Assembly: GCA_039920165.1 (NCBI GenBank)
Contig: JBDSEG010000234.1
Coordinates: 1-15,694 of the forward strand
Reading direction: 5' to 3'
From: JBDSEG01 sp039920165
Lineage (GTDB): Bacteria; Pseudomonadota; Gammaproteobacteria; Burkholderiales; Burkholderiaceae_C
Length of the DNA stretch: 15,694 nucleotides
The stretch's first letter is position 1. Each line of letters opens with the position of its first letter. The position numbers were made by a program, and so were the translations under genes. This document shows, in pieces, positions 1-5,202 of this stretch. The notes under the pieces are model-generated. The model saw only the letters and a program-made list of their open reading frames with translations, did no database searches and was not told the DNA's origin.

Positions 1-704
1 TGCGCATAAGTCTCGAGCTTGCGAATATCGACCTTGCCGACCAGCGAGCTGATGTCCTGGTTGTTCTCGTCGCCCGGCTCGGTCTTGGCGATGCCGACCT
101 GCTTCAACACCGACGGGAAGCGCCGCATGACCTTGAACTTGCGGATGTCGCCGCCGTATTCCTCGAGCCGCTTGACGGCCCACGGCGACAGCACGCGCTG
201 CAGGTATCGGCGCGGGATGCCGTATTCCTTTTCCAGGATCGGCCCATCCTCGACCAGATCGAACAGACCGAGCGGCGACTCGTTGACCGGCGAGCCCTTG
301 ATTGCATAGAAGGGCACTTCCTGCATCAGCTGCTTCAGGCGTTCGGCGATCGACGACTTGCCGCCCCCCACCGGGCCGAGCAGATACAGGATCTGCTTGC
401 GCTCTTCGAGCCCCTGCGCGGCGTGGCGGAAATACGAGACGACCTGTTCGATCGCGTCCTCCATGCCGTAGAACTCGGCGAACGCGGGGTAGATCTTGAT
501 GACCTTGTTGGCGAACAGGCGCGATAGCCGCGGCTCGTTGCGCGTGTCGACCGTCTGCGGCTCGCCGATCGCCTTGAGCATGCGCTCGGACGCCGTGGCG
601 TAGGCGACCGGGTTGCGCTTGCATTCGGCCAGGTAGTCTTCGAGGGAAAGTTCTTCTTCGCGCGTGCGCTCGAAGCGCGCGGCGAAACTGGTGATGACGT
701 CCAT
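1..704 (-). CDS. prkA: PrkA-type serine protein kinase, N-terminal part (runs off window)
   Basis: This is the first 234 codons of a PrkA/YeaG-family protein; E. coli YeaG is about 644 residues, so roughly a third is visible. The family combines an N-terminal AAA-type ATPase domain with a C-terminal kinase domain and acts in the cytoplasm in nutrient or stress adaptation, usually beside yeaH and spoVR-like genes, which would lie left of the window. Visible features are the Walker A motif GPVGGGKS at residues 110-117, the family stretch EKEYGIPRRYL near 158-168 and KTEPGDENNQDIS near 207-219. The ATG at 704 was chosen because AGGAG (715-711) lies 6 bases upstream and the start aligns with YeaG. 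The frame stays open upstream with another ATG at 779, but that extension resembles nothing in the family. A sigma-54-type promoter lies about 200 bases upstream. Identification is firm; the kinase half cannot be seen. Confidence 0.95.
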   Translation of the reverse strand, partial: MDVITSFAARFERTREEELSLEDYLAECKRNPVAYATASERMLKAIGEPQTVDTRNEPRLSRLFANKVIKIYPAFAEFYGMEDAIEQVVSYFRHAAQGLEERKQILYLLGPVGGGKSSIAERLKQLMQEVPFYAIKGSPVNESPLGLFDLVEDGPILEKEYGIPRRYLQRVLSPWAVKRLEEYGGDIRKFKVMRRFPSVLKQVGIAKTEPGDENNQDISSLVGKVDIRKLETYA

Positions 705-904
705 GCTGATCTCCTGTACATCGGGACCACGGGGCCTATCCCGCGGAGGGAAGTTCTGATGAAGTCCCTTGGGCTCCATCAGAGCTTTCCAATCGATCAG
801 CTTCTCGTCCGTCTTCCAATGCTTGCAGCAAACCGCTGTCGGCCATACCCCGAATAGCGGGTCAGCTTCGGTTCAATTCTGCAACCAGCCGACGCAGCGC
901 GCTT
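705..904 (-). other. Long untranslated leader of prkA
   Basis: If transcription starts about 12 bases past the -12 element (near 893), prkA has a leader of about 190 bases. No convincing separate gene is seen. The prkA frame is open through much of it, but without family-like sequence. Short GGGA/TCCC inverted repeats near the ribosome binding site might form weak structure; I see no recognisable riboswitch. Confidence 0.4.
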
Positions 905-920
905 CGCAATTAACGTGCCG
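905..920 (-). promoter_or_regulatory. Sigma-54 (-24/-12) promoter upstream of prkA
   Basis: Read on the minus strand the sequence is CGGCACGTTAATTGCG, against the sigma-54 consensus TGGCACGNNNNTTGCW. The GGCACG and TTGC blocks match exactly with the correct four-base gap; only the two outermost bases differ. The essential GG is at 919-918 and the essential GC at 907-906, ten bases between them. It points toward prkA. From general knowledge, E. coli yeaGH is sigma-54/NtrC dependent, which supports the reading. Enhancer sites would be expected upstream, in or near the parB 3' end; I could not identify one. Confidence 0.72.
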
Positions 921-949
921 ATCGTGAGATCGGTTGAATGTGCGTTGCG

Positions 950-977
950 AAAAATCAGCACGGTGCGCTGCCCGTGC
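950..977 (-). terminator. Intrinsic terminator after parB
   Basis: On the minus strand a 6-bp perfect stem GCACGG/CCGTGC (977-972 with 963-958) encloses an 8-base loop. It is followed by TGA and then five T residues (954-950). It begins 12 bases after the parB stop codon and precedes the prkA promoter, so it should separate parB transcription from prkA. Confidence 0.7.
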
Positions 978-988
978 CCCGCGACGGT

Positions 989-1897
989 TCAGGCGCTGGC
1001 AAGCCCGAGCTTGTCGAGCAGCCCGTTCAATTCGTCCAGCGAGCCGAACTGGATCGCGACCTCGCCTTGTTCGCCGCGCGAGGACCGCTTCTTGACGCGG
1101 ATCTCGACGCTTGCGGTCAAGGCATCGGACAAGGTCTGCTCGATGCGCAGCAGATCGCGCGGCTTGTCGGCCGAGCGCGCGCGCAACAAGGGCGCCTGGC
1201 GCCCGTTGCTGATACCGGCGCGCGCTACCAGACGCTCAGCATCGCGTACGCTGAGCTTCTTGGTGACGATCTCGGTGGCGCTGAGGATTTGCTGTGCGCC
1301 CTGCAGGCCGAGCAGCGCGCGCGCGTGACCCATGTCGATATCGCCGGCCATCAGCAGTTGCTGCACCGGCTCGGTCAGGTGCAGCAGGCGCAGCAGGTTG
1401 CTGGCCGCGCTGCGCGATCGACCCACCGCCTGCGCCGCCTGCTCGTGGGTGAGGCTGAAATCATCGGTGAGCCGCTTCAGGCCTTGGGCTTCTTCGAGCG
1501 GGTTCAGATCTTCGCGCTGGATATTTTCGATCAGCGCCATCGCAGCGGCAGCTTCGTCGGGTACGTCCTTGACGAGCACCGGAATCTGATCGAGCCCGGC
1601 CAGCTTCGCGGCGCGGCAGCGGCGCTCGCCAGCGATGATTTCGTAGCGCTCACCGCCGAGCGGGCGCACCAGGATCGGCTGCATCACGCCCTGTGCCTTG
1701 ATGCTTTCGGCGAGTTCGTACAACGATCCCTCGTCCATGCGGGTGCGCGGCTGATAGCGGCCAGGCGCCAACTGGGCGAGCTTGAGCGTGGTCGGCAGCC
1801 CGTCGCCCTGAAAGCCCGCTTCGCCGGGCTCCCTGATGCGGGGACCCAACAACGCTTCGAGGCCGAGGCCGAGGCCCTTGGGTTTCTTCGTCGCCAT
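989..1897 (-). CDS. parB: Chromosome-partitioning protein ParB
   Basis: 302-residue ParB/Spo0J-family CTP-dependent DNA clamp that loads at parS and spreads, working with ParA to segregate the origin region. Visible features: the lysine/glycine-rich N-terminus with the LGLGLEALL segment used for ParA contact, the N-terminal domain with GERRCRA at 90-96 (CTP-binding box), ENIQREDLNPLEEA at 124-137, a helix-turn-helix around 149-170 (LTHEQAAQAVGRSRSAASNL) for parS recognition, and a C-terminal dimerisation segment ending LDELNGLLDKLGL. The ATG at 1897 starts the conserved MATKKPKGLG sequence; AAGGAT lies upstream at a rather long spacing of about 12 bases. It is not directly behind parA: argC and a GNAT gene lie between. 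It is divergent from argC with a 45-bp gap and is followed by a terminator. Confidence 0.97.
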   Translation of the reverse strand: MATKKPKGLGLGLEALLGPRIREPGEAGFQGDGLPTTLKLAQLAPGRYQPRTRMDEGSLYELAESIKAQGVMQPILVRPLGGERYEIIAGERRCRAAKLAGLDQIPVLVKDVPDEAAAAMALIENIQREDLNPLEEAQGLKRLTDDFSLTHEQAAQAVGRSRSAASNLLRLLHLTEPVQQLLMAGDIDMGHARALLGLQGAQQILSATEIVTKKLSVRDAERLVARAGISNGRQAPLLRARSADKPRDLLRIEQTLSDALTASVEIRVKKRSSRGEQGEVAIQFGSLDELNGLLDKLGLASA

Positions 1898-1942
1898 GGG
1901 TGAATTGTCTTATCCTTTTGCCTCACACCCAAGGAAACAGGC

Positions 1943-2905
1943 ATGACTTACCTCGCCTTCGTCGACGGCCAAGAGGGAACGACCGGACTCCGCATCCATG
2001 AATATCTGGCGCAACGCAGCGATATCGAAGTGCTGCGAATCGCTGCCGACAAACGCAGGGATGCGGGCGAACGCGCCCGGTTGCTGAACGCCGCCGACGT
2101 CGCCTTCCTGTGCCTGCCGGACGCGGCGGCGCGCGAGGCGGTGGCGCTCGTGACGAATCCGCGCACCTGCCTCATCGATGCGAGCACGGCGCACCGCACC
2201 CAGCCCGGCTGGGCCTATGGGCTGCCCGAACTCGCGCCAGGACAGCGCGATGCGATTCGCGCAGGCAAGCGCATCGCCAACCCGGGCTGCCACGCGAGCG
2301 CCTTCATCATGCTGGTTCGCCCGCTGGTCGACGCCGGCCTCGTGCCGCGCGAGACGACCCTCAGCGCCACGTCGCTCACCGGCTATTCAGGCGGCGGCAA
2401 GAAGATGATCGAGCAATACCAGGCGGCCGAAGACGCCGGCCTGGCAGCGCCGCGGCCGTATGCCTTGACGCTCGCGCACAAGCACCTGCCCGAGATGACG
2501 GCGCACAGCCGGCTCGCCGTGGCACCGGTATTCCAGCCGATCGTCGGCAATTTCTACCAGGGCTTGTCGGTCAGCGTGCCGCTGCAGCTCGCTCAGTTGC
2601 CCAGGCAGAGCACGCCCGAAGCGCTGCATGGCGCGCTGAAGCGTCACTATGCCGGCGAGACATTCGTTCGCGTGATGCCGCTGCGCGACCCGGCGACGCT
2701 CGAGGCCGGCTACTTCGACGTGCAGGCGTGCAACGGCAGCAATCGGGTCGACCTGTTCGTCTTCGCGAGCGATACGCAAGCCATGCTGATGGCCCGGCTC
2801 GACAACCTCGGCAAGGGTGCTAGCGGTGCGGCGGTGCAATGCATGAACCTGCACCTCGGCTTGGACGAGGCGACCGGACTCAGTGTGCAGGTCAAAGCGG
2901 CGTGA
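1943..2905 (+). CDS. argC: N-acetyl-gamma-glutamyl-phosphate reductase, short (type 2) form
   Basis: 320-residue enzyme of arginine biosynthesis that reduces N-acetyl-glutamyl-5-phosphate to the semialdehyde with NADPH. Visible features: the dinucleotide-binding start VDGQEGTTGLRI (7-18), the catalytic cysteine C116 in NPGCHASAF, the conserved TGYSGGGKKM at 146-155, and HKHLPEMTAHS near 178-188, which likely carries the catalytic histidine. The length and the GQEGTTGL and TGYSGGGK motifs fit the less common short AGPR form rather than the roughly 340-residue E. coli type. The ATG at 1943 has AAGGAAA just upstream. No other arg gene is nearby. It diverges from parB and its last 14 bases overlap the end of the GNAT gene on the other strand. 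Confidence 0.94.
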   Translation: MTYLAFVDGQEGTTGLRIHEYLAQRSDIEVLRIAADKRRDAGERARLLNAADVAFLCLPDAAAREAVALVTNPRTCLIDASTAHRTQPGWAYGLPELAPGQRDAIRAGKRIANPGCHASAFIMLVRPLVDAGLVPRETTLSATSLTGYSGGGKKMIEQYQAAEDAGLAAPRPYALTLAHKHLPEMTAHSRLAVAPVFQPIVGNFYQGLSVSVPLQLAQLPRQSTPEALHGALKRHYAGETFVRVMPLRDPATLEAGYFDVQACNGSNRVDLFVFASDTQAMLMARLDNLGKGASGAAVQCMNLHLGLDEATGLSVQVKAA

Positions 2906-3686
2906 AAGCCGACTCGGGCAGCTCGACGCGGTAGTGATAGGCGTAGGCGTCCGCGAAACCCAGGCGCTGGTACACAGCGCGCGCGGCATGGTTCTCGGCT
3001 TCGACCTGCAGGTAGGCGTGCGCCGCGCCGCGCGCGTACGCCTCGTTCAGCAGGTGCGCGCACAGGCGTGAGGCGATGCCGCGTCCGCGCGCCTGCGGCG
3101 TGGTGTAGATGTCGTACAAGCCGACCAGGTCGCCTTCGAGGGCGAACTGCCCGCAGGCCACGACGTGGCCGTCGAGCTGCATCTCGAACGCATGGAAAGG
3201 AACCGGCGCGCTGAGCAGGCGTTCGGCGTGCGCCTGGCGCTGAGCCAGCGGCGAGCCCCGCATTAGCCCGACGCATTGAGCGAAGGCCGCAAGCGCGAGC
3301 GGGCGGACAGTGCCCGGCCCCGGACCGACGGTGTCGATCCGCTTCAGTCCCGCGAGCACCATCACCCGCGTATCGTCGAGCTGCGTCATCCCCATGCCGG
3401 CGAGCACGCTGTCGAGTTCAGCCGGTCGCGTAAAAGGCGTGAGCCGCACCAAAAGCGGGAGCTCGCAGGCCAAAAAAACGCTTCTGCACAGGCCGAGCCT
3501 GTCGGCGAGCGGTAGCCGGCCTTCGGCTACCGCATTGATGCAGCGCGCGCGCTTGGCCTTGCCGGGCGAGTAGCGGAGCAGCCAGCCGTCGACCCACCGC
3601 TGCTGAGGCGGCGCACTCGCGTTCATCCCGGCATCTTCGATACGGGACAGCAAATCGAGCTGGAATGCGGGGTTGGCAGTGAGCAT
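2892..3686 (-). CDS. GNAT-family N-acetyltransferase
   Basis: 264-residue acetyltransferase with its GNAT fold in the C-terminal half. The acetyl-CoA motif QARGRGIASRL is at 198-208, preceded by the strand GLYDIYTTP and followed by AENHAARAVYQRLGF (230-244), the usual GNAT C-terminal block. The N-terminal part carries RWVDGWLLR at 30-38, seen in a subgroup of bacterial GNATs with an extra N-terminal domain. The substrate is unknown. I chose the ATG at 3686, four bases after the parA stop, with GGATG just before it. A start at 3716 is possible but would lie inside parA. The gene is probably co-transcribed with parA as the last of the run and converges on argC with a 14-bp overlap. There is no evidence that it acts in segregation. 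Confidence 0.85.
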   Translation of the reverse strand: MLTANPAFQLDLLSRIEDAGMNASAPPQQRWVDGWLLRYSPGKAKRARCINAVAEGRLPLADRLGLCRSVFLACELPLLVRLTPFTRPAELDSVLAGMGMTQLDDTRVMVLAGLKRIDTVGPGPGTVRPLALAAFAQCVGLMRGSPLAQRQAHAERLLSAPVPFHAFEMQLDGHVVACGQFALEGDLVGLYDIYTTPQARGRGIASRLCAHLLNEAYARGAAHAYLQVEAENHAARAVYQRLGFADAYAYHYRVELPESAFTPL

Positions 3687-3690
3687 GCGC

Positions 3691-4473
3691 CTACATCCGC
3701 ACGGGTGAAGACTCATTCCGGCGCAGCATTTCGCGCGCGAGCTCGACGAAAGCGACCGCCCCCTTTGAGCTGGGATCGAAAATCACGCCAGGAAGGCCGT
3801 AGCTCGGCGCCTCGGCCAGGCGAACATTGCGCGGAATCACGGTGTCGAAGACCTTCTCGCCGAAATGCGATTTGAGCTGCTCGCTGACCTGCTGCTGCAG
3901 CGTGATCCGCGCGTCGAACATAACCCGCACAAGGCCGATGATCTGGAGTTGCGGGTTGAGATTGGCGTGGACCTGGCGAATCGTATTGACCAGGTCGCTC
4001 AAGCCTTCGAGGGCGAAATATTCGCATTGCATCGGAACGACGACGCCGTCCGCGCAGCACAGGCCGTTCAAGGTGAGCAGGCTGAGTGAGGGCGGGCAGT
4101 CGATCAGAATGAAGTCGTACTCACCGCCGATCGCCACGAGGGCGCCACGCAGTCGCTCCTGGCGCCGTTCCAGGTCGACCAGTTCAACCTCCGCGCCGGC
4201 CAATTCGCGGTTCGCGCCTACGACGTCGTAGCCGCCCTTGGCACTGCGCTGGCGTGCTTCCAGTGCGGTGGAATTCTCCAGAAGCACGTCATAGACCGTG
4301 AGTTCGAGGGCTCGCTTGTCGATACCCGAACCCATCGTGGCATTGCCTTGCGGATCCAGGTCCACGAGCAAGACGCGCTGGCCGAGCTGCGCCAGCCCCG
4401 CCGCGAGATTCACGCACGTTGTGGTCTTGCCGACGCCGCCCTTCTGATTGGCGACACAGAAAATTCTGGCCAT
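3691..4473 (-). CDS. parA: Chromosome-partitioning ATPase ParA (Soj)
   Basis: 260-residue ParA/MinD-superfamily ATPase that binds DNA non-specifically as an ATP dimer and is released by ParB, moving parS regions apart. Visible features: the deviant Walker A KGGVGKTT at 11-18 (signature lysine K11 and K16), the second motif VDLDPQGNAT at 37-46, Walker B FILIDCPPS at 121-129, and the C-terminal segment VIPRNVRLAEAPSYGLP typical of chromosomal Soj proteins. The short N-terminus with no helix-turn-helix marks the chromosomal, not the plasmid, type. ATG at 4473 is the only sensible start, though its ribosome binding site is weak. It follows rsmG by 51 bases and is followed after 4 bases by a GNAT gene instead of parB. 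Confidence 0.97.
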   Translation of the reverse strand: MARIFCVANQKGGVGKTTTCVNLAAGLAQLGQRVLLVDLDPQGNATMGSGIDKRALELTVYDVLLENSTALEARQRSAKGGYDVVGANRELAGAEVELVDLERRQERLRGALVAIGGEYDFILIDCPPSLSLLTLNGLCCADGVVVPMQCEYFALEGLSDLVNTIRQVHANLNPQLQIIGLVRVMFDARITLQQQVSEQLKSHFGEKVFDTVIPRNVRLAEAPSYGLPGVIFDPSSKGAVAFVELAREMLRRNESSPVRM

Positions 4474-4501
4474 GTGCGCTTTCGCAGACGCGATCGAAGT
4501 T

Positions 4502-4516
4502 GCCGCTCACAGCGGC
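4502..4516 (-). other. Small hairpin in the rsmG-parA gap
   Basis: On the minus strand GCCGCT and AGCGGC form a 6-bp perfect stem around the loop GTG, 29 bases before the parA start. There is no T-run after it, so it is not a usual terminator. It could be an RNA stability or translation-modulating element, or chance in GC-rich DNA. Confidence 0.3.
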
Positions 4517-4524
4517 TCGCGATT

Positions 4525-5202
4525 CTAGAGCGCGGCCTTGTGCCGTAACCACACCAGGCAACGCTCAGCGTCCAGCCCGGGAACCGACAGACGTTCCACG
4601 TGAAACATTTCCACGTCCGCCGGAAGGGCGGCGATTTCCGAGGTTGGCAGCTTGCCCTTCATTGCTAGCCACACGCCCTCGCGGGCCAGCAGATGTCGGG
4701 TCGCCTCCACCATATCGGCCAGCGTCGCGAAAGCCCTCGAGGTGATCACCTCTGAGCGAGGTTCGCGCAGCCGCTCCAGCCTGGAATGGACCGCACGCAA
4801 GTTCGGGATGGGCACCTCGGCCGCCACCTGCCGAACGAACGCGACCTTTTTTCCGACCGAGTCGACGCAAGTGACGTGAAAGTCGGGGCACATCAGCGCC
4901 AGGACCGCGCCGGGCAAGCCGGCGCCGCTCCCCGCGTCCGCCACGTGACGGACCGTTGCCGTCTGCAAATGCCTGCGCAAGGGCGCGACGACGCACAGCG
5001 AATCGACGATATGGTGGGTGAGCATGCGGTCCGGTTGGCGGACGGCGGTAAGGTTGTAGGTCGCGTTCCATTTTCGCAGCAACCCGAGGTAGGCCAGCAG
5101 CGCCGCCTGCTGCGGTAGGGACACCTCAAGTTGCAAGGCGTCGCAGGCGCGACGCAGGCTTGAGTCGAGGGCCGGCCCCTCGGGCGCGCCGTCAGGCGGC
5201 AA
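4525..5202 (-). CDS. rsmG: 16S rRNA (guanine-527-N7)-methyltransferase RsmG
   Basis: 225-residue S-adenosylmethionine-dependent methyltransferase (formerly GidB) that modifies G527 of 16S rRNA. Visible features: WNATYNLTAVR at 45-55, HHIVDSL at 63-69, the SAM-binding glycine loop DAGSGAGLPG at 89-98, VDSVGKKVAFV near 113-123 and the SRAFATL block near 155-161. The chosen start is a TTG at 5202 that overlaps the mnmG stop by 11 bases with AGGG upstream; the resulting N-terminus has about the length found in homologues. A later TTG or GTG (codons 24 and 27) is possible. It contains a parS-like site at 4592-4607, read through as FHVER. It belongs to the classical mnmG-rsmG-parA order. Confidence 0.95.
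   Translation of the reverse strand: MPPDGAPEGPALDSSLRRACDALQLEVSLPQQAALLAYLGLLRKWNATYNLTAVRQPDRMLTHHIVDSLCVVAPLRRHLQTATVRHVADAGSGAGLPGAVLALMCPDFHVTCVDSVGKKVAFVRQVAAEVPIPNLRAVHSRLERLREPRSEVITSRAFATLADMVEATRHLLAREGVWLAMKGKLPTSEIAALPADVEMFHVERLSVPGLDAERCLVWLRHKAAL
4592..4607. other. parS: parS-like site, 14 of 16 bases (inside rsmG)
   Basis: The sequence CGTTCCACGTGAAACA matches the canonical TGTTTCACGTGAAACA at 14 of 16 bases, with the central CACGTG intact. In rsmG it is read as Met-Phe-His-Val-Glu-Arg (residues 199-204). Such sites in rsmG are common near parAB loci. The two mismatches in one arm may make it weaker than the two sites in mnmG. Confidence 0.7.

Noticed and set aside
705..779. 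25-codon in-frame upstream extension of prkA from the ATG at 779
   Set aside because: The ATG at 704 has a strong AGGAG at correct spacing and aligns with the family start; the extension has no resemblance to PrkA proteins.
938..1903. Long plus-strand frame antisense to parB
   Set aside because: ParB on the minus strand has all its family motifs; the antisense product has none and is a codon-bias shadow.
1908..1920. TTATCCTTT near the parB-argC gap as a DnaA box
   Set aside because: Only the TTATCC part matches TTATCCACA and no other DnaA boxes or AT-rich unwinding region are near, so an origin is not supported.
4936..4953. 18-bp near-palindrome GTCCGCCACGTGACGGAC in rsmG with the CACGTG core of parS
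   Set aside because: The arms lack the TGTTT/AAACA sequence needed for parS and match at only about half the positions. It encodes the conserved SAM-loop region of RsmG, so chance is the simplest explanation.
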